64,000 nucleotides of DNA from Sphingomonas sp. HF-S4 (GTDB lineage Bacteria; Pseudomonadota; Alphaproteobacteria; Sphingomonadales; Sphingomonadaceae). The stretch spans positions 3,100,001-3,164,000 of the forward strand of contig NZ_JAWJEJ010000001.1 in assembly GCF_032911445.1 (NCBI RefSeq). The letters are read 5' to 3'. Positions within the stretch are counted from its first letter, which is position 1. Each line of letters opens with the position of its first letter. This document shows positions 56,188 to 63,890 of this stretch, piece after piece. The notes under the pieces are model-generated. The model was not told where the DNA came from. It saw only the letters and a list, made by a program, of their open reading frames with translations, and did not search any database. Both the position numbers and the translations under genes were made by a program.

Positions 56188-56565
56188 TCAGGCCACCTTG
56201 AAGGCGTAGCCGCCCTTCACGCGGTGCGTGTCCGACGAGACTACATGCCAGTCGAGCCGATAAGTGCCTTTGGCCAAGGGCTTGGCGAAGGCGACGACCA
56301 TCGTCTTGCCGTCAGCGGCAATCTTGACCGTGGCGGTCACCTTCATCGGCGGATGCGACGCCATGCCGGGCATGCCGGTCATCGTCACCTCGGCCCCGGA
56401 AAACTTCGGCAGCAGCCTTTCGGAGAAGTTCAGCTGCACCTTGGCAGGCGAAGACACGGTGGCGTTCGGGCCGGGCGTGGCTGAGACGAGCTTCGGGTGA
56501 GCCAACGCCGGCGACGCGACGAGCGCGGTGGCTGCCGCGGCGATCAGGAACTTCCCCATATGCAT
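56188..56565 (-). CDS. copC: periplasmic copper-binding protein CopC
   Basis: The 125-residue protein has a signal peptide (cleavage after A22, ALA/HPKL), placing His23 at the mature N-terminus as in CopC proteins that bind Cu(II) with the terminal amine. SSDTHRVKGGYAFKV supplies the Asp and second His. Mid-chain MTGMPGMASHPPMK is Met-rich, fitting Cu(I). The start ATG 56565 has GGAGA 7 bp upstream. It is divergent from the sigma trio. Confidence 0.92.
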   Translation of the reverse strand: MHMGKFLIAAAATALVASPALAHPKLVSATPGPNATVSSPAKVQLNFSERLLPKFSGAEVTMTGMPGMASHPPMKVTATVKIAADGKTMVVAFAKPLAKGTYRLDWHVVSSDTHRVKGGYAFKVA

Positions 56566-56730
56566 TCGGATTCTCCATCGGCCGCACCATGCGGCTGTTC
56601 CGGAGATACGCACCGCTGCAGGGCAACCCTCGCCAACCCACCGACCCCGCATCCGTTCCCCACGTCTTGCGCCGGTGCGAGGGGCGGAGGAACATCGTGC
56701 GTAATGAACAAGGGCAGACGGAGTACCAGC

Positions 56731-57009
56731 ATGAACACCGACCTGGATCAGGCGCTCGCGCGCTTGGCGGACATCGACGAACATCCCGGCCTCGCGACCA
56801 TCGACGCCTCCGTGCTTAACGGCATCCGTGCCAATCGCACCAGCGTCGGCACGGGCCTCGGCGCGACCGCGCTGGCGGCGGTGGGCGCGATTGCGCTGGG
56901 GACGGCATCCGCCGGGCCGCTGTCGACCCCGGCGGCCGCCGCTCCGCTGGACCCGTTCGGCATCGCCAATCCATTGGCGCCTTCCACGCTCCTGCTGGCC
57001 GACCGATGA
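56731..57009 (+). CDS. CnrY-like anti-sigma factor candidate
   Basis: The 92-residue protein has an N-terminal cytosolic segment (MNTDLDQALARLADIDEHPGLA) and one hydrophobic helix (about 32-55). Size, single span and position upstream of a CnrX-like sensor and an ECF sigma factor match CnrY, which holds the sigma factor at the membrane. Sequence identity to CnrY is not evident, so the call rests on context. GGAG lies 8 bp before the ATG, and the next gene overlaps its stop. Confidence 0.65.
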   Translation: MNTDLDQALARLADIDEHPGLATIDASVLNGIRANRTSVGTGLGATALAAVGAIALGTASAGPLSTPAAAAPLDPFGIANPLAPSTLLLADR

Positions 57010-57446
57010 CGCGCGCGCGCTGGACCGCGCTGGTCGCCTTCATCGCCTTCCTGGCCGCCATCGCCGGGGTGTTCGTCGGGCGCGTCCTCATCCCGTCGCA
57101 TGCGCCGCAACAATCCGAACTGCACGCCCTGCTCCATCACGAGCTGAACCTGGACAACGGACAGGAAGCGCGTCTCGAACAGCTCGAGCAGCAGTTCGCC
57201 GGGCGGCGGCGAGCGCTCGAAGCGGAACTTCGCGCGGACAATGCCCGCCTCGCCGAGGCGATCGAGGCAGAGCACGGGAATGGACCGCGCGTCGCCGCAG
57301 CGGTGGACGCCTCGCACCGCGCGATGGGCGAGTTGCAGAAGGAGACGCTCGCCCACGTCTTCGCGATGCGGCAGATCCTTCGGCCCGAGCAGCGGGCGGC
57401 CTTCGACCGCGCGGTGACGAAGTCGCTTACCGCCGACGCGCGGTGA
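57006..57446 (+). CDS. periplasmic heavy-metal sensor, CnrX-like
   Basis: The 146-residue protein has an N-terminal membrane anchor (ALVAFIAFLAAIAGVFVGRVL) and a helical hairpin periplasmic domain (HALLHHELNLDNGQEARLEQLEQQFAGRRRALE in pieces, and DASHRAMGELQKETLAHVFAM). HALLHHEL resembles the His ligands of CnrX. Metal binding would relieve CnrY-type inhibition of the downstream sigma factor. It overlaps both neighbours by 4 bp. Confidence 0.8.
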   Translation: MTRARWTALVAFIAFLAAIAGVFVGRVLIPSHAPQQSELHALLHHELNLDNGQEARLEQLEQQFAGRRRALEAELRADNARLAEAIEAEHGNGPRVAAAVDASHRAMGELQKETLAHVFAMRQILRPEQRAAFDRAVTKSLTADAR

Positions 57447-58006
57447 AGCCGGACCTAAGTCTGCTTAGCGACGGCGACCTTGCCGGCCGATCGGTCGCGG
57501 GGGACGACGACGCGTTCGCCGAAATCATGCGCCGACATCGCCAGCGGCTCTACCGGCTGATCCGCGCCAGCGTGGCCGATGGAGACGAGGCGCTAGACCT
57601 TGTGCAGGAGACCTTCATCTCGGCGCACGCGGCGCTCAAGCGCTTCGATCGCAACCGACCCATGGCCGCTTGGCTGGCCCGCATCGCGATCAACAAGTGC
57701 CGCGACTGGGGACGCCGACGCGCCGTGAGGCGGCTGTTCGGGCTGCACACGCCCGTCGAGGACATCGCCGACCTTCATGCCGACGATCGCCCGCTGCAGG
57801 ATGCCGAGGTGGCCGACCGGGCCGAACTGACCCGCCTCAGCCGGGCAATTGCCGCGCTGCCCGCATCGCAGCGAGAGCCGTTGGTTCTCTGCTCGATCGA
57901 CGGCCTCAGTCAGGCCGAAGCGGCGGGCATACTCTCGATCAGCGAGAAGGCGGTCGAGACGCGCATCCGCCGTGCCCGCATCCGACTTGCCGAACTTCTT
58001 GGCTGA
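57443..58006 (+). CDS. ECF-type RNA polymerase sigma factor, CnrH-like
   Basis: The 187-residue sigma factor has region 2 (GDDDAFAEIMRRHRQRLYRLI, EALDLVQETFISAHAALKRFD in parts, WLARIAINKCRDWGRRR) and region 4 (ALPASQREPLVLCSIDGLSQAEAAGIL and SEKAVETRIRRARIRL). GTG start inside the sensor's stop codon. Together with the two preceding genes it forms a Y-X-H signalling trio, presumably activating copper genes or its own promoter. Confidence 0.88.
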   Translation: MKPDLSLLSDGDLAGRSVAGDDDAFAEIMRRHRQRLYRLIRASVADGDEALDLVQETFISAHAALKRFDRNRPMAAWLARIAINKCRDWGRRRAVRRLFGLHTPVEDIADLHADDRPLQDAEVADRAELTRLSRAIAALPASQREPLVLCSIDGLSQAEAAGILSISEKAVETRIRRARIRLAELLG

Positions 58007-58053
58007 ACGAACGGCGCGGCTGCCGCTCGTTCGGAATTACGTCCGCCCAGGGG

Positions 58054-58084
58054 TTGACCCTGACACCGTGTCAAACCCCATCTG
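58054..58084 (+). promoter_or_regulatory. CueR-type promoter of the copAB-like operon
   Basis: TTGACC (58054-58059) is followed by the dyad TGACA-CCG-TGTCA (58061-58073) and, after a 19-bp spacer, CATCTG. The layout equals that upstream of the copper ATPase, which implies shared control by the island's CueR. Confidence 0.7.
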
Positions 58085-58162
58085 CTCTCGTGCGGCGAGG
58101 GGTACCCTGCGTCGCGGCGTATAACCGGGGACAAGCTCCTCCAATCTGGAAGACGAATACAC

Positions 58163-60028
58163 ATGACCGCTCCCATCGACCGTCGCAGCCTTCTGCGCGG
58201 CGCAGCGCTCACCGGCGGCGGCCTCGCGATCACCGCCTGGATGCCCGCCTGGGCGCAGCAGACATCGGCCGGCATCCTGAAGCCGCTGCCGAGCGTGTCG
58301 GGTGAGGACATCACCCTGCGCATCGCGCATCAGATGATGACCATCGATGGGCGGGAGAGCCACGCCATCGGCATCAACGGTACCGTCCCCGCACCGCTAA
58401 TCCGTCTGCGTGAAGGCCAGAACGTTCGCCTCCATGTCGAGAACGCCCTCGACGAGGACAGCTCGATCCACTGGCACGGTCTGATCTTGCCGTTCCACAT
58501 GGACGGCGTGCCCGGCATCAGCTTCCCCGGCATCAAGCCGCGCACCACGTTCACCTACGAGTTCCCGATCGTGCAGTCCGGCACCTATTGGTATCACAGC
58601 CATTCGGGGCTGCAGGAGCAGCTCGGACACTACGGCCCGATCGTCATCGACCCGAAGGGCGTCGATCCGATCCAATCCGACCGCGAGCATGTGATCGTGC
58701 TGTCCGACCACAGTCAGATGCACCCCCACATCATCTTCAAGAAGCTCAAGCAACAGGGCGGCTACTTCAACTACCAGAAGCAGACGCTGGCCGGCCTGCT
58801 CGCCGGTAAGGACCAGTCCGCCAAGCAACGGCTGGAATGGGGCGCCATGCGGATGGACCCCACCGACGTTTCCGATGTGACCGGCAGCACCTACACCTAC
58901 CTCGTCAACGGCCATGGCCCGCGTGACAACTGGACCGGCCTGTTCCGCCCGGGCGAGCGCCTGCGTCTGCGGATCATCAATGCCTCGGCCATGACGACGT
59001 TCAACTTCCGCATCCCCGGCCTCAAGATGACCGTCGTCCAGGCGGATGGCCTGCCGGTTCGGCCGATCGCCGTCGACGAGATGCAGATCGCGGTCGCCGA
59101 GACATACGACGTGATCGTCCAGCCGTCAGACGAGCGTGCCTACACGATCGTAGGCGAGAGCGTCGACAGGTCGGGCATGGCGCGCGCGACCCTCGCGCCG
59201 CGCGAGGGGATGGCGGCCGCCGTCCCGCCGCTTCGCCGTCGTCCGCTCGCCGACATGAAGGACATGGGCATGGGCGGCATGGATCACGGTTCCGGCGGGT
59301 CGATGGCGGGCATGGACCACGCCGCCATGGGCGATGCCAAGCCGGCCGCGTCGGCACCGGCCGCCTGTCCACCAGAACACGCCGCCATGGGTCACTGCAC
59401 GCCGGCTGCGAGCGATGGTGCAGCCGACGGCCAGCAGGCGGGCATGGACCATGGGTCGGGCAGCATGAACCATTCCATGCGGGACTTCTCGGTGGCGCCC
59501 GAAGTCAAGAAGACGCCCACCGTGCAGACGATCTCGCCGATGCCCGTCGACCGGATGGGCGAACCGGGCCAAGGCCTTGATGACGTCGGCCACAAGCTGC
59601 TGGTCTACACCGATCTCATGGCGGTCGACCGCAACCCCGACGTGCGTGCACCGGATCGCGCGATGCGCATCCATCTCACCGGCAACATGGAACGCTACAT
59701 GTGGGCGTTCGATGGCGAAAAACTGAGCGAGGTGAACAAGCCCATCCCGTTCCTCAAGGACGAGCGGGTGCGCATCACCCTGGTGAACGACACCATGATG
59801 GGTCACCCCATTCACCTGCACGGGCATTTCTTCGAGCTCGTCACGGGCCATGGCGAGTTCGCGCCGCGCAAGCACACGATCCAGGTGCAACCCGGGGGGA
59901 CCGCGACGTTCGATGTCACCACCGACGCGGTCGGTGACTGGGCGTTTCACTGCCACATGCTCTACCACATGCACGCGGGAATGATGCAGGTCGTCTCGGT
60001 GCGGCCGCGCGAGGGAGACACGAAATGA
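58163..60028 (+). CDS. CopA-family multicopper oxidase
   Basis: Periplasmic oxidase of 621 residues that converts Cu(I) to Cu(II). A TAT signal (RRSLLRGAAL) leads to three cupredoxin domains with SIHWHGLILP, YHSHSGLQ, HPIHLHGHFFE and WAFHCHMLYHMHAGMM as the trinuclear and T1 ligands. A Met/His-rich insert (about 370-440) contains MDHGSGG repeats and CPPEHAAMGHC (C402-C412). The motif recurs in CopB, whose start overlaps this stop codon. Confidence 0.95.
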   Translation: MTAPIDRRSLLRGAALTGGGLAITAWMPAWAQQTSAGILKPLPSVSGEDITLRIAHQMMTIDGRESHAIGINGTVPAPLIRLREGQNVRLHVENALDEDSSIHWHGLILPFHMDGVPGISFPGIKPRTTFTYEFPIVQSGTYWYHSHSGLQEQLGHYGPIVIDPKGVDPIQSDREHVIVLSDHSQMHPHIIFKKLKQQGGYFNYQKQTLAGLLAGKDQSAKQRLEWGAMRMDPTDVSDVTGSTYTYLVNGHGPRDNWTGLFRPGERLRLRIINASAMTTFNFRIPGLKMTVVQADGLPVRPIAVDEMQIAVAETYDVIVQPSDERAYTIVGESVDRSGMARATLAPREGMAAAVPPLRRRPLADMKDMGMGGMDHGSGGSMAGMDHAAMGDAKPAASAPAACPPEHAAMGHCTPAASDGAADGQQAGMDHGSGSMNHSMRDFSVAPEVKKTPTVQTISPMPVDRMGEPGQGLDDVGHKLLVYTDLMAVDRNPDVRAPDRAMRIHLTGNMERYMWAFDGEKLSEVNKPIPFLKDERVRITLVNDTMMGHPIHLHGHFFELVTGHGEFAPRKHTIQVQPGGTATFDVTTDAVGDWAFHCHMLYHMHAGMMQVVSVRPREGDTK

Positions 60029-61239
60029 GCCTCTTCCTCGGCGCCCTCCTCCTCGCTTCCTCCAGCCAGTGCGCACCGGAGCACGCGGCGATGGGCCACT
60101 GCACGATGCCCGCAGCCGACAAGCCGAAGGCGGCGACGCCCAAGGCAGCGCCGAAGCCGAAGGCGGCAAAGCCCAGGCCTGCGGCCAAGCCGAAGCCGAA
60201 GCCTGCGGCGAAGACGTCGACGCGTTCGGCACCGGCGCCAAGCCCGACTGCGGCACCGATAGCCGCACCCGTCGACCCGTCGTGCCCACCCGAACATGCG
60301 GCTATGGGGCACTGTGCGCCCAAAACCTCGGCTCCTGCCGCGCAGTCCGTCGTGCCCCCGCCGGCTGCTACTTCCGCAGCGGCAGCCGTGAACGATCCGG
60401 ACTGTCCACCCGAGCATGCCGCCATGGGTCACTGCACGCCAAAGGCATCCCCGCCGGCCGGCGCCCCGGCGTCGATGGCCACGGGGGGTACAGCGCTGCC
60501 CGCCGGGAACGCACCTGCGCCCGCGGCGCCCGCGGCGAACTACGCTGACCGGGTCTGGGGCCGCGAGGCGATGACCCCCGCGCGCACGGCGATGCATCGG
60601 GAGCATGGCGGCATGTCCTTCTCCCAGCTCATGCTGAACCTCGCGGAGGTACAGCTCCGAAACGGGCGTGACGGCTACAGGTGGGACGGCGAGTTCTGGT
60701 ATGGCGGCGACATCAACCGGCTGACCATCAAGAGCGAGGGCGAGGGCACGTTCCGCGAGGATGCGGAAGGCGAGGTCCAGGCGCTCTATAGCCGCGCCAT
60801 CGGACCCTATTTCAACCTGCAGGCCGGTGTGCGCCAGGACTTCGCGCCCGGCCCGGACCGCACCTATGCCACGATCGGGTTCGAAGGCCTCGCGCCATAT
60901 TGGTTCGACGTCGAGGGTGCGCTGTTCCTGTCCGACAAGGGCGACGTGTTCGGGCGGCTCGAAGGCTATTACGATCAGCGCATCACCCAGCGGCTGGTGC
61001 TGCAGCCGCGCGTCGAGTTCAACCTGTCGGCGCAGGACGTGCCACTCAGCGGGTTGGGCTCGGGACTGAGCGACGCGGAGGCCGGGCTGCGCCTGCGCTA
61101 CGAGATCAAGCGCGAGTTCGCGCCCTATGTCGGTGTGTCATGGGAACGCCAGTTCGGCGACACGGCGCGGTTCAGCCGGGCACGTGGCGAGGGCACCGGC
61201 GGGTTCAGCTTCGTGGCGGGCGTCAGGACGTGGTTTTGA
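60025..61239 (+). CDS. copB: CopB-family outer-membrane copper resistance protein
   Basis: The 404-residue protein has a C-terminal beta-barrel (from about residue 185, ADRVWGREAMTPARTAMHRE onward) typical of CopB. Its N-terminus is unusual: three copies of C-[AP]-P-E-H-A-A-M-G-H-C at C16, C87 and C127, separated by Lys/Pro/Ala-rich linkers (about 33-65). The same unit occurs once in the multicopper oxidase. These are probable Cu(I) ligand clusters exposed to the periplasm. ATG overlaps the preceding stop codon. Confidence 0.9.
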   Translation: MSLFLGALLLASSSQCAPEHAAMGHCTMPAADKPKAATPKAAPKPKAAKPRPAAKPKPKPAAKTSTRSAPAPSPTAAPIAAPVDPSCPPEHAAMGHCAPKTSAPAAQSVVPPPAATSAAAAVNDPDCPPEHAAMGHCTPKASPPAGAPASMATGGTALPAGNAPAPAAPAANYADRVWGREAMTPARTAMHREHGGMSFSQLMLNLAEVQLRNGRDGYRWDGEFWYGGDINRLTIKSEGEGTFREDAEGEVQALYSRAIGPYFNLQAGVRQDFAPGPDRTYATIGFEGLAPYWFDVEGALFLSDKGDVFGRLEGYYDQRITQRLVLQPRVEFNLSAQDVPLSGLGSGLSDAEAGLRLRYEIKREFAPYVGVSWERQFGDTARFSRARGEGTGGFSFVAGVRTWF

Positions 61240-61313
61240 CGACCGCGGCGAGGGATAGCGGCAACGACTGCGTATCAAGACCGTGGCGGGGGCGATCACC
61301 AAGGAGCTTGACC

Positions 61314-61676
61314 ATGAACAAGGTTCTCACCGCCGCCGTCGCCATCGGCGTCATGGCGACCGCCGCAACGGCCCAGCAGCAGGACCATTCGGCCCACGCA
61401 AAGATGATGAAGCCCACGGCTTCCAATCCATACGGGCCCGCCGAGATGAAGATGCATGAGCGCATGATGGGCGCGGCGGGTGCGGATGCGACCGAGACCT
61501 GGGTGCGCAAGATGATTGAGCACCACCGCGGCGGCGTCGAGACGTCCCAGATCGTCCTTCGAGAATCTCGCGATCCCAAGGTGCGCCAGATGGCGTCGAA
61601 GACCATCACCGACCAGAACCACGAGATCGGCGAGCTTCAGGCGTGGCTGCGCAGCCACGGCAAGCGCGCCCAATGA
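61314..61676 (+). CDS. DUF305-family exported protein
   Basis: The 120-residue protein has a signal peptide (MNKVLTAAVAIGVMATAATA), then a Met/His-rich segment (DHSAHAKMMKPTA, MKMHERMMGAA) and the DUF305 signature KMIEHHRGGVETSQ. DUF305 proteins are ferritin-like helical periplasmic proteins frequent in copper and silver loci. AAGGAG precedes the ATG at 9 bp. Confidence 0.88.
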   Translation: MNKVLTAAVAIGVMATAATAQQQDHSAHAKMMKPTASNPYGPAEMKMHERMMGAAGADATETWVRKMIEHHRGGVETSQIVLRESRDPKVRQMASKTITDQNHEIGELQAWLRSHGKRAQ

Positions 61677-61734
61677 CCCTCAATGCCTCTCCTTCCGGCT
61701 TGCGGGCGGAGGGGCGAACCGTCAGGACATGCCC

Positions 61735-62175
61735 ATGAACCGTCTTCGCTTGATCGCCGCCGCCTTCGCTTTCGCCGTGCCCGCTGCGGCGATCGCTGCC
61801 GACCCGGTGCTGATGCACCGCGATCCAGGCTGCCCGTGCTGCGAGAAATGGGCGCAGCAGGTGAAGGCGCAGTTCGGCCGAGCGGTGCGCATCGTCGATG
61901 ACGCGGAGCGCCAGGCATTCATGAAGCAGCGACGCGTGCCTGCGGATCTCGCCTCCTGCCATACCGCGATCATCGACGGCATGACCTTCGAGGGACATGT
62001 GCCGATCGCGGACATGAAGCGCGCCCTGGCAACCCGGCCGAAAGGCGTGAGCGGCCTCGCGGTCCCAGGGATGCCGATGGGTTCGCCGGGGATGGAGATG
62101 CCCGGAATGAAGGCCGACCATTTCGAAGTGGTGGCGTTCGGGCCGGGTCGCCGACGCGTCTTCGCGCGTCATTGA
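61735..62175 (+). CDS. DUF411-family periplasmic copper protein
   Basis: The 146-residue protein has a signal peptide and the DUF411 core HRDPGCPCCEKWAQQV with a thioredoxin-like CPCC, CHTAIIDGMTFEGHVPIADM, and a Met-rich MPGMPMGSPGMEMPGM region. Probably binds or shuttles copper in the periplasm. ATG 61735 is chosen because AGGA lies 7 bp upstream; ATG 61729 lies too close to it. A hairpin follows the stop codon. Confidence 0.88.
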   Translation: MNRLRLIAAAFAFAVPAAAIAADPVLMHRDPGCPCCEKWAQQVKAQFGRAVRIVDDAERQAFMKQRRVPADLASCHTAIIDGMTFEGHVPIADMKRALATRPKGVSGLAVPGMPMGSPGMEMPGMKADHFEVVAFGPGRRRVFARH

Positions 62176-62181
62176 AACAAG

Positions 62182-62206
62182 AAGGGGAGCGCCTCGCGCT
62201 CCCCTT
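62182..62206. terminator. bidirectional terminator
   Basis: AAGGGGAGCGC (62182-62192) pairs perfectly with GCGCTCCCCTT (62196-62206) around a 3-nt loop. It lies between the convergent DUF411 and Cys-rich genes. Confidence 0.75.
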
Positions 62207-62213
62207 CCCGTCC

Positions 62214-62429
62214 TTACTTCTTCGGCGCGCCCGACATGTCGTGGCCGGCGTGATCGCCGCCCTTCTTCATATCGTCGCAGCAGCAGGACTTCTTCCCGTC
62301 CTTCTCCTTGCAGCAGTCCTTCCCTTCCTTGCAGCATTCCGCGCCGGCCTTGCAGCAGTCGGCCGCAGCGAACGCGGATGTGGAGAGGGTGAGCGCGAAC
62401 GCCGCGGCAACGAACTTGAACGTCTTCAT
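62214..62429 (-). CDS. Cys-rich small exported protein, probable metal binder
   Basis: The 71-residue protein has a signal peptide (residues 1-21) and about 50 mature residues holding nine cysteines. CC pairs stand at 25/26, 32/33 and 39/40, exactly seven residues apart, followed by CCC at 49-51 and a HAGHDM tail with His and Met. This is metallothionein-like in composition and would bind several Cu(I) ions in the periplasm. AGGA lies about 8-10 bp before the ATG. No known family is recognised. Confidence 0.85.
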   Translation of the reverse strand: MKTFKFVAAAFALTLSTSAFAAADCCKAGAECCKEGKDCCKEKDGKKSCCCDDMKKGGDHAGHDMSGAPKK

Positions 62430-62462
62430 GTGATTATATCCTCTTGATTGAGCTTGGTCGTT

Positions 62463-62819
62463 TCAGGCGACCGGCTCTCGAGGCGGAGGCGGTGCCGGGC
62501 GCCCCTCCCAGCCGACAAGCCGCTTGGCTCCGGCCTCGTGCGTGCTTTCTCGATCAGGCGCGCGGGATGCGCATGGCGTGGCCGCTGACGGCACTACGAC
62601 GCAGCCGGTGGCGCAGACGGCCTGGTGATTCTGATGCGGTGCCCTGTCGTCTGCCGGCCTTGCTGGCGGCGCGTCATGGCAGTCCATCGAAGCTGCCGCT
62701 TGCACGCCCTGCATCGGGGCGGGGGCTGCGGCAACACCGCATGCCGACATGATCTGAGCCAAGGCGAACAGGCCGGCCAGAAGCGGCACCAATGCTGGCT
62801 TGGAACGGAGGAGCGGCAT
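62463..62819 (-). CDS. hypothetical exported or lipid-anchored protein
   Basis: About 118 residues from ATG 62819; a TTG at 62855 could add 12. The N-terminal LVPLLAGLFALAQIMSACGV is a signal-like helix ending in a Cys reminiscent of a lipobox, then MDCHDAPP, HQNHQAVCATGC and a Pro-rich tail. The Cys/His content fits a metal-binding role in the copper island, but no function is assigned. The Cys-rich gene follows 33 bp downstream on the same strand. Confidence 0.6.
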   Translation of the reverse strand: MPLLRSKPALVPLLAGLFALAQIMSACGVAAAPAPMQGVQAAASMDCHDAPPARPADDRAPHQNHQAVCATGCVVVPSAATPCASRAPDRESTHEAGAKRLVGWEGRPAPPPPREPVA

Positions 62820-62901
62820 TGCCGCTGCGATACGCCACAGATGGCGGATAAACAATGGAGCCTATCAAGCCCGGGCTATGCTCGCGGCGAGGGCGCGGCG
62901 C

Positions 62902-63306
62902 TCACCAAGGCAGTTCCTCGATAAACCGGATCATCTCCTGGAAGCCGCCGGGCTCGAATATCACCCCGTCATCGCTCTCGCTGAGGGGAAAGCGCGAGGC
63001 CGCCTCGATCACGGCTTCTGCATCGGACTGGCGGTGGGGATCGTGGGCGGCCGTCCACCTGGCGAGCGCCACGATACGGGCATGCAGCGCAGCCGCGGCG
63101 TCATTCTCGGCGGAAGCCTCCTCTGCGGCGAACGCCTGAAGCGCCAGTGCCTGGGCTACCGGCTTGTCATGGAAATCACCGCGGAGCAACGCCAAGCGCT
63201 CCAGCGCGCCTTGAAGCTGCGCAGCACTGATCGTCACGGCGTTGAGGCGCGCCATCGGGCTAGCGATCAGCATGACCGTAGCGATCTGCGCTTGAAACGG
63301 GATCAT
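62902..63306 (-). CDS. hypothetical protein
   Basis: The 134-residue soluble, helical, Ala-rich protein has no recognised family. MIPFQAQIATVMLIASPMARL at the start is mildly hydrophobic but not a clear signal. The middle (LQGALERLALLRGDFHDKPV) looks like a repeated helical hairpin, and the end is acidic (ESDDGVIFEPGGFQEMIRFIEELPW in parts). Start could be at residue 18. It lies 10 bp after the SRAP-like gene. Confidence 0.55.
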   Translation of the reverse strand: MIPFQAQIATVMLIASPMARLNAVTISAAQLQGALERLALLRGDFHDKPVAQALALQAFAAEEASAENDAAAALHARIVALARWTAAHDPHRQSDAEAVIEAASRFPLSESDDGVIFEPGGFQEMIRFIEELPW

Positions 63307-63316
63307 GCCGGATCCT

Positions 63317-63841
63317 TCAGAATGCCAGCTCTGCCTGCCGGAGCTCAGGCTGACGCGGGGGGATCTCCTCGATCGCGAAGCTGCGCGAAGGCAGCGCCAC
63401 GAGCAGCTCTTCCTGGGGTACGGTAAGGTCGAGCCACGCCATGTTCTGGCGACGCAGCAGCACCGCGCCCTGCCGCTCCTGGTAGAAGAACACGTCCGGA
63501 TTGGCCTCGATCGTGACGATCGCGAAGCTCGTCGGCCGGTCGCCTACCGGCGGCTGCCACATGCCGGCGAGATAGAAGAAGTTGCCGTCCTCGAGCGTGA
63601 CGCGGAACCGCCGGTCGCCATTCTTGATCTGGAACTCGCTCGCGGGGACCAGACAACGATGGGTCCGGAACTGCTTGCCCTCGGCGCGGAGGAACTTGAA
63701 CGGCTTGGCTGCGTCGTCGCCCAGCTGCATGCCCCACGCCGCCTCGATCATCTCGACCGCTTGCATGTTATCCGGGTTGCGCCGGATGATGGCGCGACGG
63801 GTGCCGAGAGGCGCTTCCGACTCGAAGGGACTCGCTTTCAT
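63317..63841 (-). CDS. SRAP-like protein without catalytic Cys2
   Basis: The 174-residue protein resembles the SOS-response-associated peptidase core (RCLVPASEFQIKNGD, FYLAGMWQPP, FAIVTIEANPDVF) but its N-terminus reads MKASPFESEAP instead of the Met-Cys-Asn/Gly that forms the DNA-protein crosslink, and the expected HxRMP segment reads ERQGAVLLRRQN. It should therefore be inactive in crosslinking abasic DNA. Start ATG 63841 shares an intergenic LexA box with a canonical SRAP gene. Confidence 0.7.
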   Translation of the reverse strand: MKASPFESEAPLGTRRAIIRRNPDNMQAVEMIEAAWGMQLGDDAAKPFKFLRAEGKQFRTHRCLVPASEFQIKNGDRRFRVTLEDGNFFYLAGMWQPPVGDRPTSFAIVTIEANPDVFFYQERQGAVLLRRQNMAWLDLTVPQEELLVALPSRSFAIEEIPPRQPELRQAELAF

Positions 63842-63846
63842 GGTGA

Positions 63847-63861
63847 GAACATAATGCGAAC
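63847..63861. promoter_or_regulatory. LexA (SOS) box between the two SRAP genes
   Basis: GAAC-ATAATGC-GAAC is a perfect GAAC-N7-GAAC direct repeat, sharing GAACATA...GAACA with the box at 12912. It lies 6 bp before the minus-strand gene and about 30 bp before the plus-strand gene. Confidence 0.8.
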
Positions 63862-63890
63862 AATCGCGCGGTGCAAATCGGAGGACGTGG

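Noticed and set aside
56582..56594. Palindrome CCGCA-CCA-TGCGG before copC as a third CueR site
   Set aside because: The centre resembles the other two sites, but there is no TTGACC -35 element at the right distance and the outer half-sites differ.
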